From the NCBI GenBank assembly GCA_016293975.1, contig JAEDCW010000038.1, forward strand, positions 1 through 18,670: DNA of 18,670 nt. The letters run 5' to 3'. Each line of letters starts with the position of its first letter. Position 1 is the first letter of the stretch. This stretch comes from Clostridia bacterium. GTDB taxonomy: Bacteria; Bacillota; Clostridia; Christensenellales; CAG-138. Below are positions 6,766 to 14,544 of the stretch, piece after piece. The position numbers and the translations under genes are program-made. The notes below the pieces were generated by a model, which did not search any database, was not told the origin of the DNA, and saw only the letters and a program-made list of their open reading frames with translations.

Positions 6766-6931
6766 GAAGGAGGTGCCGATTAGACTAAGATTGCGCAAGC
6801 TACAGCCGGAGTCCTGTTTGTATATGCAATTATATTTAGCTTCTGGGATGCTGCCGGCACTTTTTGGAGGTTATAAGCTACAGATGCGACTGAGACCATT
6901 AAGTCGCAAGTAAGAAAACAAGGGGGAGAAC

Positions 6932-7798
6932 ATGAGTAAAACAATACTTACCGCTGACAGCACATTTGATATGCCGCTTGAAATGGCAAATGAATTGGGA
7001 ATCGAGGTTATTCCGTCCTATGTGACGATGGACGGAGTCACTTGTGACGATTATCCCGAATTGCAGCAGGAAACGCTTTTCGATTATTATGAGCGCACGC
7101 GTACACTGCCAAGGACAGCTGCCGCAAACCCGGACGACTACATAGAGTTTTTCAGCAAGTACGCAAAGGATGGAAGTGCCGTCGTGCATATAGCAAAGAG
7201 CTCTGAAACGTCAAGCTGTTATCAGAATGCGGTGATTGCGGCAAATTCTTTACAGAACGTATTTGTGTTTGATTCAAAGAGTATATCGGCAGGAAGCGCG
7301 ATGACTGCATTCCTCGCCGCCAAACTGCGCGACACTATGCCCGCAGAGGAGTTAGTGAAGCGTATGACCGAGTACCGTGACAGGATTTACGGAAGCTTTA
7401 TCATAGAGCACCTGCAGTACCTCCATAGCGGCGGACGTTGCTCATCGATCGCTCTTTTGGGTGCAAATGCGCTGAAACTTCATCCCTGCGTCGTATTCCG
7501 TGACGGAAAGATGTGCGTAGACCGCAAATATCAGGGCTCGTTTAAGCGCTGTATGTTCAATTACATCGATAAGAGCCTTGAAAATATAGAGGCATACGAT
7601 GACAGTTCGATTTTCGTTGCACACACGGTTTTAGACGAGGAGCTCGTTGAAAGTGCCAGAAAGCACATCGAAAACAAGGGATATTTCAAGAAGATTATCG
7701 TTTGGAAGGCGGGCGCCGCGGTATCCGTACATTGCGGACCCAACACATTCGGTATGTTCTATGTGAATAAACCGGATGGAGAATATGGAGAGAAGTGA
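6932..7798 (+). CDS. DegV-family fatty-acid-binding protein
   Basis: DegV-fold proteins bind a fatty acid in the cytoplasm; the FakB members present it to the kinase FakA for phosphorylation and phospholipid synthesis. The 288-aa length is typical. The N-terminus ILTADSTFDMP matches the family opening (D-S-T/S), AKSSETSSCYQNA (about residues 88-100) corresponds to the ligand-contacting S-x-T-S region, LQYLHSGGRCSS is the conserved YLxxGGR region, and VHCGPNTFGMFY near the end is the conserved H-x-GP-x-x-G. ATG has GGGGGAG 4-10 nt upstream. No fakA is nearby, so a FakB role is inferred only from the family. The stop overlaps the next start (TGATG), so the downstream small gene is probably in the same transcript. 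Confidence 0.94.
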   Translation: MSKTILTADSTFDMPLEMANELGIEVIPSYVTMDGVTCDDYPELQQETLFDYYERTRTLPRTAAANPDDYIEFFSKYAKDGSAVVHIAKSSETSSCYQNAVIAANSLQNVFVFDSKSISAGSAMTAFLAAKLRDTMPAEELVKRMTEYRDRIYGSFIIEHLQYLHSGGRCSSIALLGANALKLHPCVVFRDGKMCVDRKYQGSFKRCMFNYIDKSLENIEAYDDSSIFVAHTVLDEELVESARKHIENKGYFKKIIVWKAGAAVSVHCGPNTFGMFYVNKPDGEYGEK

Positions 7799-7982
7799 TG
7801 TCAACATACGAATATGATTTGAAGTATGTAAAAACATACATGTCAAAATCTGATTGCATAGAAATTAAGGTGCCCAAAGGCAAGCGAGAGCTGTTTAAAA
7901 GCTATGTGAAAAGCACGGCGAGAGCGTGAATGAGCTTATCAATCGGTTGATAGATGCCGAGCTAGGATGCTGCTCTGTGTAG
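7798..7982 (+). pseudogene. Frameshifted small ribbon-helix-helix (Arc-like) protein
   Basis: ATG 7798 overlaps the DegV stop by one base. The first frame reads MSTYEYDLKYVKTYMSKSD and then IEIKVPKGKRELFKSYVK, after which it runs into STARA and a stop at 7927-7929. The adjacent frame continues with HGESVNELINRLIDAELG and ends with TAG at 7980-7982. The pieces join into a typical 60-residue Arc/MetJ-like ribbon-helix-helix protein if one A is added to the AAAA run near 7908, giving VKKHGES. These small proteins are usually DNA-binding regulators or of unknown role. The lesion could be a true single-base deletion or a sequencing error in an A run. As it stands the product is a 43-aa peptide without the second helix. 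Confidence 0.78.
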
Positions 7983-7996
7983 GATGATGACTGATA

Positions 7997-8018
7997 AGAG
8001 GCCGAATGGCCTCTTTTT
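7997..8018 (+). terminator. Rho-independent terminator after the degV unit
   Basis: AGAGGCC/GGCCTCT (7 bp) with a GAAT loop, running into a five-T tract. It ends the DegV and ribbon-helix-helix transcript. Confidence 0.92.
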
Positions 8019-8083
8019 CAAGAACATGGTGTAAACATGGCGGGTGCAATTTGCGAGCAAGTTAGTGTAGCGTTTTTAGCAAC

Positions 8084-8111
8084 AAAAAAGCCCTTTATTC
8101 AGGGCTTTTTT
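8084..8111 (-). terminator. Terminator of the tRNA-Asn transcript (symmetrical)
   Basis: GCCCT/AGGGC with a 6-nt loop is flanked by six As on one side and six Ts on the other, so it can work in both directions. On the minus strand it lies 2 nt after the encoded CCA of the tRNA. Confidence 0.88.
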
Positions 8112-8113
8112 CT

Positions 8114-8189
8114 TGGCTCCCCCTGTTGGACTCGAACCAACGACACTGCGGTTAACAGCCGCATGCTCTACCGACTGAGCTAAGGAGGA
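8114..8189 (-). tRNA. tRNA-Asn (GUU)
   Basis: A full 76-nt cloverleaf reads on the minus strand: acceptor TCCTCCT/AGGGGGA, D stem GCTC/GAGC, anticodon arm TGCGG-CTGTTAA-CCGCA with anticodon GTT, T arm GTTGG-TTCGAGT-CCAAC, discriminator G and an encoded 3' CCA. It is a single tRNA gene between the degV unit and the rimP operon, on the opposite strand to both. Confidence 0.97.
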
Positions 8190-8210
8190 ATATCATTACT
8201 GACAGGGCAT

Positions 8211-8239
8211 ATTCTAACCCAAAGCAATGTAAAAATCAA
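8211..8239 (-). promoter_or_regulatory. Candidate promoter of tRNA-Asn
   Basis: On the minus strand TTGATT (8239-8234), a 17-nt spacer and TAGAAT (8216-8211). The start would fall about 15 nt before the mature tRNA 5' end. Confidence 0.55.
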
Positions 8240-8346
8240 CCTTAAAAATAATATATTTTAAATGACCGCATCGGCACTTGTTTAACGAATGGCTCAAATA
8301 ACGTCCGAATTAGCCAATTTTCAAGGAAAAACAAGCATCTTGGGGC

Positions 8347-8375
8347 TTGCCTTGCATGCAAAATGATGATATAAT
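8347..8375 (+). promoter_or_regulatory. Promoter of the rimP-nusA-infB operon
   Basis: TTGCCT (8347-8352), an exact 17-nt spacer and a perfect TATAAT (8370-8375), giving a leader of about 90 nt before rimP. It is the only good sigma-A promoter I see ahead of this operon. Confidence 0.8.
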
Positions 8376-8411
8376 AACCACCGTGGTAGTTTTTCAAGTG
8401 ATTCCTGTAGC

Positions 8412-8444
8412 GAGGGTGAGCTGTTTTGCTCACTCTTTCGTTTT
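8412..8444 (+). promoter_or_regulatory. Leader hairpin with T-rich tail upstream of rimP
   Basis: GAGGGTGAGC pairs with GCTCACTCTT (10 bp including two G-T pairs, 6-nt loop) and is followed by TCGTTTT. It lies between the promoter and the rimP Shine-Dalgarno, so it may act as an attenuator or processing site, as NusA-operon leaders often do. The function is inferred from position only. Confidence 0.55.
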
Positions 8445-8472
8445 GATAGAGGCATTAACGAAAGGAGAACGC

Positions 8473-8946
8473 ATGAAGATAGCGGAAACTGTAATGCAGC
8501 TTTTGAAGCCGGTCATTGAGGGGCTGGGCTATGAGCTTGCCGAAGTGAGTTACAAAAAAGAGCAGGGCAACATGATGCTGGAGCTTTACATCGACAAGGA
8601 AGACGGTGTTACGATTGAGGATTGCGAGAAGGTAAGCAGGGCGGTTGACCCGATACTGGACGAAAAGGACCCAATTCCCGATTCTTACTTTATGGCGGTT
8701 TACTCATTGGGAATAGACAGACCGCTGAGGACAGACAAGGACCTTGGCAGGAATATCGGAGAGATGGTCACGGTAAAGCTCTACGCACCGCTCAACGAAA
8801 AAAAAGAATATGTGGGAAAGCTTGCGAGCTTCGATGAGAGCAGTATAACGCTCGATTGCGATGGCTCGGAGGTAAAAATAGGACGCAAGGATGCTTCGAG
8901 CATCAAGCTTTATCTGGACTTTAATACTTTGCAGACCGAGGAGTGA
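8473..8946 (+). CDS. rimP: Ribosome maturation factor RimP
   Basis: RimP binds the free 30S subunit and helps assemble it. The product is 157 aa, typical for the family. The N-terminal domain carries LKPVIEGLGYELAEVSYKKE and LELYIDKEDGVTIEDCEKVSR, then DPIPDSYFMAVYSLGIDRPL, matching the family's ExSSPGxxRxL region with LG in place of PG. The C-terminal SH3-like part contains GKLASFDESSITLD. I chose ATG 8473 because AAAGGAG lies 6 nt upstream; an open frame from 8347 runs through the promoter and hairpin and is not coding there. It is the first gene of the operon, and nusA follows after 4 nt. Confidence 0.95.
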   Translation: MKIAETVMQLLKPVIEGLGYELAEVSYKKEQGNMMLELYIDKEDGVTIEDCEKVSRAVDPILDEKDPIPDSYFMAVYSLGIDRPLRTDKDLGRNIGEMVTVKLYAPLNEKKEYVGKLASFDESSITLDCDGSEVKIGRKDASSIKLYLDFNTLQTEE

Positions 8947-8950
8947 TATT

Positions 8951-10021
8951 ATGAATGTTGAATTTATGGAAGCGCTGGCTGCGCTTGAGAAGGAAAAGGG
9001 GATAAGCAAGGAATACCTCATTGATGCGCTGGAAAACGCACTTATTTCAGCGTATAGGCGCAATTACGCGCAGGGTGATGCGGTGCTTGGCAATGCAAGA
9101 GCCGACGTCGACCGCGACACGGGAGAAGTGCATATTTACGTGTCCAAGTCCGTAGTTGGTGAGGTTGAGAATCCCCTTGCGGAGATCTCGCTTGAAAACG
9201 CAAAGAAAATAAATCCACTCTATTGCGAGGGTGACGTCGTCGAGGAAGAGGTTTGGCCAAAGAACTTCGGACGCATCGCCGCTCAGACTGCAAAGCAGGT
9301 AATAGTACAGCGAATCCGTGAGGCGGAGAAGGGTATGATATACAATGAGTACGTCGAGAAGGAAAACGAGGTGCTTACGGCAATAGTGCAGCATGTCGAA
9401 AGAAACGGTGTGTACGTCGAGCTGGGAAAAATCGAGGGCTTTATCGATGCAAGAGAGATTCCTGCAGGCGAGACATACGAAAATTACTCGAAGATAAAGG
9501 TATATGTACTGAAGGTGTTAAACGGCAACAAGGGGCCGCAGGTAATGGCGTCACGCACGCATCCCGGACTTGTAAAGCGTCTGTTTGAGCTGGAGGTACC
9601 CGAGATTCAGTCCGGCATAGTGCAGATAAAGAGCATAGCACGTGAGGCGGGGGCGAGGACAAAGGTCGCCGTTTACTCGACAGACCCAAGAGTTGATGCC
9701 GTAGGCTCATGCGTAGGTCCCAAGGGAATCAGAGTGGAGCGTATAGTTTCGGAACTTCGCGCAGAGAAGATAGACATAATCGAGTGGGATGCAGACCCGG
9801 CGATATACATTGCTAAGGCACTCAGCCCTGCAAAGGTCCTGATGGTGTACATCAATGAAGTCGATAAGGCGGCAAAGGTTGTCGTGCCGGACGGACAGCT
9901 TTCACTTGCAATCGGCAAGGACGGACAAAACGCCAGGCTCGCCGTTAAGCTTACGGGCTGGAAGATAGACATAAAGAGCCAGAGCCAGATTGCAGAGGCG
10001 GCCGATTCCGATATAGAATAA
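8951..10021 (+). CDS. nusA: Transcription termination/antitermination factor NusA
   Basis: NusA binds RNA polymerase and nascent RNA, modulating pausing, intrinsic termination and antitermination. The product is 356 aa: an N-terminal polymerase-binding domain (about 1-125, with FGRIAAQTAKQVIVQRIREA at its end), an S1 domain (about 133-200, including NGVYVELGKIEGFI), and two KH domains (about 205-345, with GSCVGPKGIRVERIVSEL and LAIGKDGQNARLAVKLTGW). It lacks the C-terminal acidic repeats of E. coli NusA, as is normal in Firmicutes. The start has GAGGAG 7 nt upstream, overlapping the rimP stop. It may bind its own leader; I see no direct evidence for that. Confidence 0.98.
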   Translation: MNVEFMEALAALEKEKGISKEYLIDALENALISAYRRNYAQGDAVLGNARADVDRDTGEVHIYVSKSVVGEVENPLAEISLENAKKINPLYCEGDVVEEEVWPKNFGRIAAQTAKQVIVQRIREAEKGMIYNEYVEKENEVLTAIVQHVERNGVYVELGKIEGFIDAREIPAGETYENYSKIKVYVLKVLNGNKGPQVMASRTHPGLVKRLFELEVPEIQSGIVQIKSIAREAGARTKVAVYSTDPRVDAVGSCVGPKGIRVERIVSELRAEKIDIIEWDADPAIYIAKALSPAKVLMVYINEVDKAAKVVVPDGQLSLAIGKDGQNARLAVKLTGWKIDIKSQSQIAEAADSDIE

Positions 10022-10036
10022 GATCGGAGGAAAACC

Positions 10037-10306
10037 ATGCCCAAAAAAATACCGATGCGCATGTGCGTGGGCTGTCGTGAGATGAAGCCTAAAAGAGAGC
10101 TCATAAGGGTCGTTCGCTCTCAGGATGGGAATGTCACCGTCGATTTTACAGGCAAGGCGGCAGGTCGCGGTGCATACGTATGCAGGAGCGTCGAATGTCT
10201 TGAAAGGGCCATTAAGACGAGGGGTCTGGACAGGGCGCTTGAACACAAAATCGAAGATACCGTGTTCTTACAGTTGAAGGAGGAGCTTCAGGCAGGTGAC
10301 AGATAA
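10037..10306 (+). CDS. rnpM: YlxR/RnpM family RNA-binding protein
   Basis: The family (DUF448, formerly YlxR) is RNA-binding and has been reported to modulate RNase P in Bacillus. It has 89 aa. Hallmarks are RMCVGCREMKPKRELIRVVR near the start, GRGAYVCRS in the middle and CLERAIKTRGLDRAL afterwards. ATG has CGGAGG 7 nt upstream. It sits between nusA and ylxQ, its usual place, and its last 11 nt overlap the ylxQ start. Confidence 0.93.
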   Translation: MPKKIPMRMCVGCREMKPKRELIRVVRSQDGNVTVDFTGKAAGRGAYVCRSVECLERAIKTRGLDRALEHKIEDTVFLQLKEELQAGDR

Positions 10307-10622
10307 GCTTAGAGGTGCAATAGGCTTTTCCATGAAGGCAGGAAAGTGCAGTTCGGGCGAGTTTGCGGCGGATAAGGCGTTTACGTCGAGGCACGCAAAA
10401 CTGGTACTGCTCGACGAGAGAGCTTCCCTTGCCACACGTGACAGATGGAAGCGCAGATGCCAGGCACATGAGGTGCCTTATCTGGAGGTAACGGGTATAG
10501 GAGAGGCTATCGGCAAAGAAAACAGAATGGTGGCGGCGATTGTCGATGATGGCTTTGCCGCAATGATTATAAAAGCAGCTAACAGCGACTTGACCCATAA
10601 CGGAGGTGCAATGAATGACTAA
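10296..10622 (+). CDS. ylxQ: L7Ae-family RNA-binding protein YlxQ
   Basis: A small 108-aa protein of the L7Ae/L30e family, which binds kink-turn RNA; the cellular role of YlxQ is not settled. Family features are the opening LRGAIGFSMKAGKCSSGEFA, then KLVLLDERAS and the later VPYLEVTGIGEAIGK. It starts with GTG at 10296, with AAGGAGGAG about 10 nt upstream inside rnpM. Its end overlaps infB by 8 nt. The start at GTG is supported by the ribosome-binding site and the match of the N-terminus to relatives. Confidence 0.88.
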   Translation: MTDKLRGAIGFSMKAGKCSSGEFAADKAFTSRHAKLVLLDERASLATRDRWKRRCQAHEVPYLEVTGIGEAIGKENRMVAAIVDDGFAAMIIKAANSDLTHNGGAMND

Positions 10623-13200
10623 TGAGCCTACAACAGCAAGGACCGCTTCAAAAAAGGGAGCAGGTGAGCTTACAACCCAGACGCAGGCCATGTTTGAACG
10701 CATAAAAAAGCTACAGGTGGATTTGTCCGTCAAGATACAGACTGCGCGTAAACTCGAATCAAGACTCAGGGCGCAGGAAAAACAGGCCGAGCTTGAGCGC
10801 AAAGAGGCGGAGAAGAACGAGCGTCTCAGACGTATGCGCGAGGAAGGCGAGGGTGCAGGCGTACAGGTCGGCGGCATAAGAGAGCCTAAAGAGGAAACGC
10901 AGAAGGTTACACAGCCCGTGGTTGAGGCGGTTGCTCAGGAACCTGCGCAGGAGACTTTGCCAGAGGTAGCCGCAGAGCCCGATAAGCCCGGACAGGAGCC
11001 GGAGGTTAAGCCCGCAGAGGGACAGATACCGGATACTGAATCGGAGCAGGAGCCGGCACGGTTCGTCCCGGAGCCCCGGTCAGATGTCTCCGCAACGGTT
11101 GAATCCTGTCATGACGGCAGACCGCAGAGAAGCGACAAGCGCGATAAATACGAAAGACAGGAAAAAAGCGCGGTCGTGGATGCGCCCGTAGAAGAGGGTA
11201 GGAGGTCTCACGAACACAGACAGCATGACTCCAGAGACCGCATGGCCGCGATAAAGGATTCCAGACCAGGCGATAAGCGCACGGGAGACAAGTTCGGTTC
11301 AAAGAAGCCCGCTCAAAAGGATAAGGGCAGGACAAAACAGAAGAATCCCGACTGGCGTGCGGCGGACTCAGACGACGATACGTTCGGTTCAAAGAAACGC
11401 AGGAAGAAGCAGGCTGTTGAGGTCAGAAAGCCCGAGCCTGTGAAAATTGAGAGGGCAGTTATGACGACAGAAACTATCAGCATAAAGGAATTATCGGAAA
11501 AGATAGGAAAGCCGGTTTCGGATATTTTGGGCAAGCTGTTGATGATGGGTATTATCTCGGGCATAAACCAGCAGATAGATTATGACACAGCGGCGCTCGT
11601 TGCGGCGGAATACGATATCGACTTCGAGTATCAGCCTCCCAAGACGATGGAGGATCTGCTCTCCGAGACATCCGATGACGTAGACCCCGAGGAGAGTCTC
11701 AAACCGCGTCCCCCGGTAGTAACCATAATGGGACACGTCGACCACGGCAAGACATCGCTGCTCGACGCCATAAGAAACAGCCGTGTTACCGCAGGCGAGG
11801 CGGGAGGCATAACTCAGCATATAGGTGCGTATCAGGTCAAGTGCAACGGCAGGGATATAACATTTATAGATACTCCCGGCCATGAGGCATTTACATCGAT
11901 GCGTGCAAGAGGTGCTCAAGTAACGGATATCGTTATTCTGGTAGTCGCCGCAGACGATGGCATAATGCCTCAGACCATAGAGGCGATAAACCACGCAAAG
12001 GCGGCTGAGGTTCCGATCATAGTTGCAGTCAACAAGATGGATAAGGACACCGCAAATCCCGATAGGATAATGCAGCAGCTTACAGAGCATGGGTTGGTAG
12101 TAGAGCAGTGGGGCGGTGACACGATTTTCGTACCCGTATCCGCAAAGACGCATATGAACCTCGACCTGTTGCTTGAGATGGTACTGCTTCAGGCGGATAT
12201 GTTAGACCTCAAGGCAAATCCTGATAGGCTCGCAAAGGGCATCGTGGTCGAAGCAGAGCTCCACAAGGGAAAGGGACCGATTGCAACCGTTCTTGTACAG
12301 AAGGGTACACTGCACGTCGGTGACCCGATTGTTGCGGGCTGTGCAAGCGGCAAGGTAAGGGGTATGATAGACGACAAGGGCAGACGCATAGACAGCGCGA
12401 TCCCCGGTCAGCCCGTTGAAGTTCAGGGTTTCTCGGAAGTTCCGTCAGCGGGCGATGTGCTTACTGCGACGACAGATGAGAAGATGGCGCGTCAGGTAGC
12501 CGAATACAGGCGCGACATGAAGAAGAAACTTTCAAACGAGACTACTAAGGTAACGCTTGACGACCTGTTCAGCCAGATTGCAGAGGGTCAGGTGAAGGAC
12601 CTTAACCTCGTCGTAAAGGCCGATGTACAGGGTTCTGTAGAAGCTATAAAGGCTGCACTTGAGAAGCTGTCGAACGAGGAAGTCCGCGTACGCTGCATAC
12701 ATGGCGGCGTAGGCGCTATAACCGGCTCGGATGTAATATTCGCATCGGCATCCAATGCTATTATAATCGGCTTCAACGTAAGACCCGACCCGACCGCAAG
12801 AGCTGCTGCGGAAAAGGAAAAGGTCGATATGAGACTCTACAGCATCATTTACAACGCTATTGAGGACATACAGAACGCTATGAAGGGCATGTTTGCACCC
12901 GTATTCCGCGAGGTCGAGCTCGGCAGGCTTGTCGTCCGTGAGACGTTTAAGGTCAGCGGCGTAGGCACTATAGCAGGCGCATATGTACAGAGCGGCAAGG
13001 TGTCGAGAAACGCACAGGTCAGGGTAGTGCGCGGCGGCATAGTGCTCCATACGGGCAAGATAGGCTCACTCAAGCGTTTCAAGGATGACGTAAAGGAAGT
13101 TCTTACGGGTTATGAGTGCGGTATAGGCATTGAGAATTTCAATGACATCCAGGTTGACGACGTAATAGAGGCATTCGAGATGGAGGAAATAAAGAGATAG
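10615..13200 (+). CDS. infB: Translation initiation factor IF-2
   Basis: IF-2 is the GTPase that brings initiator tRNA to the 30S and promotes subunit joining. The product is 861 aa. Residues about 30-280 are a charged, Glu/Lys/Arg/Pro-rich, low-complexity linker, in which FGSKK occurs twice. The IF2_N domain spans about 282-340. The G domain has G1 GHVDHGKT (373-380), G3 DTPGHE (419-424) and G4 NKMD (473-476), followed by SAK; the remaining domains II-IV include GSVEAIKAALEKL, FNVRPDPTARAAAEKE and GYECGIGIENFNDIQ. ATG 10615 has CGGAGGTG 6 nt upstream and overlaps ylxQ. It is a complete gene. Confidence 0.98.
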   Translation: MTNEPTTARTASKKGAGELTTQTQAMFERIKKLQVDLSVKIQTARKLESRLRAQEKQAELERKEAEKNERLRRMREEGEGAGVQVGGIREPKEETQKVTQPVVEAVAQEPAQETLPEVAAEPDKPGQEPEVKPAEGQIPDTESEQEPARFVPEPRSDVSATVESCHDGRPQRSDKRDKYERQEKSAVVDAPVEEGRRSHEHRQHDSRDRMAAIKDSRPGDKRTGDKFGSKKPAQKDKGRTKQKNPDWRAADSDDDTFGSKKRRKKQAVEVRKPEPVKIERAVMTTETISIKELSEKIGKPVSDILGKLLMMGIISGINQQIDYDTAALVAAEYDIDFEYQPPKTMEDLLSETSDDVDPEESLKPRPPVVTIMGHVDHGKTSLLDAIRNSRVTAGEAGGITQHIGAYQVKCNGRDITFIDTPGHEAFTSMRARGAQVTDIVILVVAADDGIMPQTIEAINHAKAAEVPIIVAVNKMDKDTANPDRIMQQLTEHGLVVEQWGGDTIFVPVSAKTHMNLDLLLEMVLLQADMLDLKANPDRLAKGIVVEAELHKGKGPIATVLVQKGTLHVGDPIVAGCASGKVRGMIDDKGRRIDSAIPGQPVEVQGFSEVPSAGDVLTATTDEKMARQVAEYRRDMKKKLSNETTKVTLDDLFSQIAEGQVKDLNLVVKADVQGSVEAIKAALEKLSNEEVRVRCIHGGVGAITGSDVIFASASNAIIIGFNVRPDPTARAAAEKEKVDMRLYSIIYNAIEDIQNAMKGMFAPVFREVELGRLVVRETFKVSGVGTIAGAYVQSGKVSRNAQVRVVRGGIVLHTGKIGSLKRFKDDVKEVLTGYECGIGIENFNDIQVDDVIEAFEMEEIKR

Positions 13201-13210
13201 GAGGACTCCT

Positions 13211-13585
13211 ATGAACAGATACGACAGAATAAGCGAGGAGATTAAGAGAGGCATAAGCGAGATAATACGAGAGCTTAAGGATCCGCGAATTGCAGAAATG
13301 ACTTCGATTATGTCCGCAGAGGCGACGAGCGATCTTACGCTTTGCAAGGTTCGAGTCAGCGTCTATTCGGAGAATGAGCAGGAGAGGGTTGACACGGTTG
13401 ACGCATTAAATCACGCGAGCGGCTTCATAGCTCGTGAGCTTAGAAACAGGATAGACATAAGGCGTGTTCCGAAGCTGTTGTTTATAAAGGACGATTCGAT
13501 AGCCTACAGCGTGCATATTTCGAAGATACTCAGAGATATTGGAGTTAAGCCGGAGACGGCGGACGATGCAGAGGGAAACGAATGA
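13211..13585 (+). CDS. rbfA: Ribosome-binding factor A
   Basis: RbfA binds the 30S precursor near the 16S 5' helix and helps its late maturation. The 124-aa product is of usual size, with the KH-like fold signatures RISEEIKRGISEIIRELKDP, MSAEATSDLTLCKVRVSVYS and LRNRIDIRRVPKLLFIKDDS. Its start is 10 nt after infB, with GGAGGA overlapping the infB stop. Its stop overlaps the next start as ATGA, suggesting coupled translation with nrnA. Confidence 0.96.
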   Translation: MNRYDRISEEIKRGISEIIRELKDPRIAEMTSIMSAEATSDLTLCKVRVSVYSENEQERVDTVDALNHASGFIARELRNRIDIRRVPKLLFIKDDSIAYSVHISKILRDIGVKPETADDAEGNE

Positions 13586-14544
13586 GCATGATAACTCGTA
13601 TAGCCGAGTTGATACGCGAGCATGATGATTACACCGTTATAGCGCATATCGCGCCGGACGGAGATACGATATGTTCGTGTATGGCGTTGAAACTCGGTTT
13701 GGAGCAAATAGGTAAGAAAGCACAGGTGGTATGCGATAACCGCGTACCGCCTATGTTTGCGTTTTTGGAGGAATCGTATTTCGTCAAGACAATGCCCGAT
13801 GTCAAAAGGACGGAGAGCTGTATAGCTGTCGACTGTGCCGACAGGCTCCGTATGGGAACATGTGCAAAGCTGTTCGATGCAGCAAGCTTCACCGTTTGCC
13901 TTGACCATCACGGTACGAATATCGGCTTTGGAGATTTGTTCTGCGTAGATACGACAGCCGCAGCAACGGGCGAAATAGTGTATTTGCTTTTTAAAGAAAT
14001 GGGCGTTGATATAGATTCCGATATAGCAAGGTATCTTTACTGCGCAATAATCGCGGATTCGGGGCAGTTTGCCTACAGCAATACGACACCGAGGACTATG
14101 AGGATAGCGGCGGATTTGCTCGAGACGGGTATAGACGGAAACGAGCTTCACACAAAGCTCTATTCGAGCGACCCCGTTTCAAAGCTCAGAATCAAGGCGA
14201 GGGCTATAAACAATCTACAGCTTTTTGCGGACGGCAAGATAGCAGTAACCGTAATCACGCAGAGGGACATACTTGCCGCAGGTGCATCAAACGAGGATAC
14301 CGAGGGAATAGCCGAGATGCTCAGAGGCATAGACACAGTAGAGCTGTCGGCAGTTATAAAAGAACAGAGGGACGGTGCGTTCAAGGTAAGTATGCGTTCC
14401 CAGAATATAGGGAATGTCGCCGCCATAGCGAGAAAATTCGGAGGCGGAGGGCATGAGCGTGCGGCAGGGTACACGATTGCAAGACCTTTGACGTACTGCT
14501 TAAATACGCTCACAGACGAGCTTTTGAGGGAGTTGGATGTATGA
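13582..14544 (+). CDS. nrnA: DHH-family phosphoesterase, NrnA type
   Basis: NrnA-like enzymes degrade short oligoribonucleotides and/or dephosphorylate 3'-phosphoadenosine 5'-phosphate, with Mn. The product is 320 aa. The metal-binding motifs are present: HIAPDGD (residues 22-28), CIAVDCAD (about 80-87), DHHGTN (108-113), and DSGQF further on; the C-terminal DHHA1 domain ends with GGGGHERAAG (287-296). Its place between rbfA and truB is common in Firmicutes. It overlaps both neighbours by 4 nt (ATGA). A second ATG at 13588 is possible, but the GAGGG upstream fits 13582. Which of the two activities dominates cannot be told from sequence. Confidence 0.92.
   Translation: MSMITRIAELIREHDDYTVIAHIAPDGDTICSCMALKLGLEQIGKKAQVVCDNRVPPMFAFLEESYFVKTMPDVKRTESCIAVDCADRLRMGTCAKLFDAASFTVCLDHHGTNIGFGDLFCVDTTAAATGEIVYLLFKEMGVDIDSDIARYLYCAIIADSGQFAYSNTTPRTMRIAADLLETGIDGNELHTKLYSSDPVSKLRIKARAINNLQLFADGKIAVTVITQRDILAAGASNEDTEGIAEMLRGIDTVELSAVIKEQRDGAFKVSMRSQNIGNVAAIARKFGGGGHERAAGYTIARPLTYCLNTLTDELLRELDV

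Larger units (their letters stand above)
6394..6931 (+). other. 538-nt intergenic stretch before the DegV gene
   Basis: No confident gene lies here. It contains the lysC terminator, a promoter-like pair at 6621-6649, two adjacent hairpins (6733-6748 and 6750-6765), a strong Shine-Dalgarno (AAGGAGG, 6767-6773) without a normal start codon at the right distance, and a GCCGG/CCGGC long-range pair (6805-6809 with 6854-6858). A plus-strand open frame at 6397-6711 (104 codons) has an odd composition rich in Cys, Trp and Phe, has no ribosome-binding site and crosses the terminator, so I do not call it. A short frame from 6784 to 6876 would encode a hydrophobic segment (GVLFVYAIIFSFWDAA) but is preceded in frame by TAG, where a start would be expected. 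Confidence 0.6.

Noticed and set aside
8114..8189. tRNA-Asn as an integration (att) site
   Set aside because: I see no integrase, no repeat of the tRNA 3' end nearby, and conserved genes lie on both sides.
8347..8472. N-terminal extension of RimP
   Set aside because: The open frame runs through the TATAAT and leader hairpin. ATG 8473 has the ribosome-binding site and matches the family N-terminus.
11491..12153. 220-codon minus-strand frame
   Set aside because: It is antisense to the G domain of infB and has no recognisable domain or ribosome-binding site.
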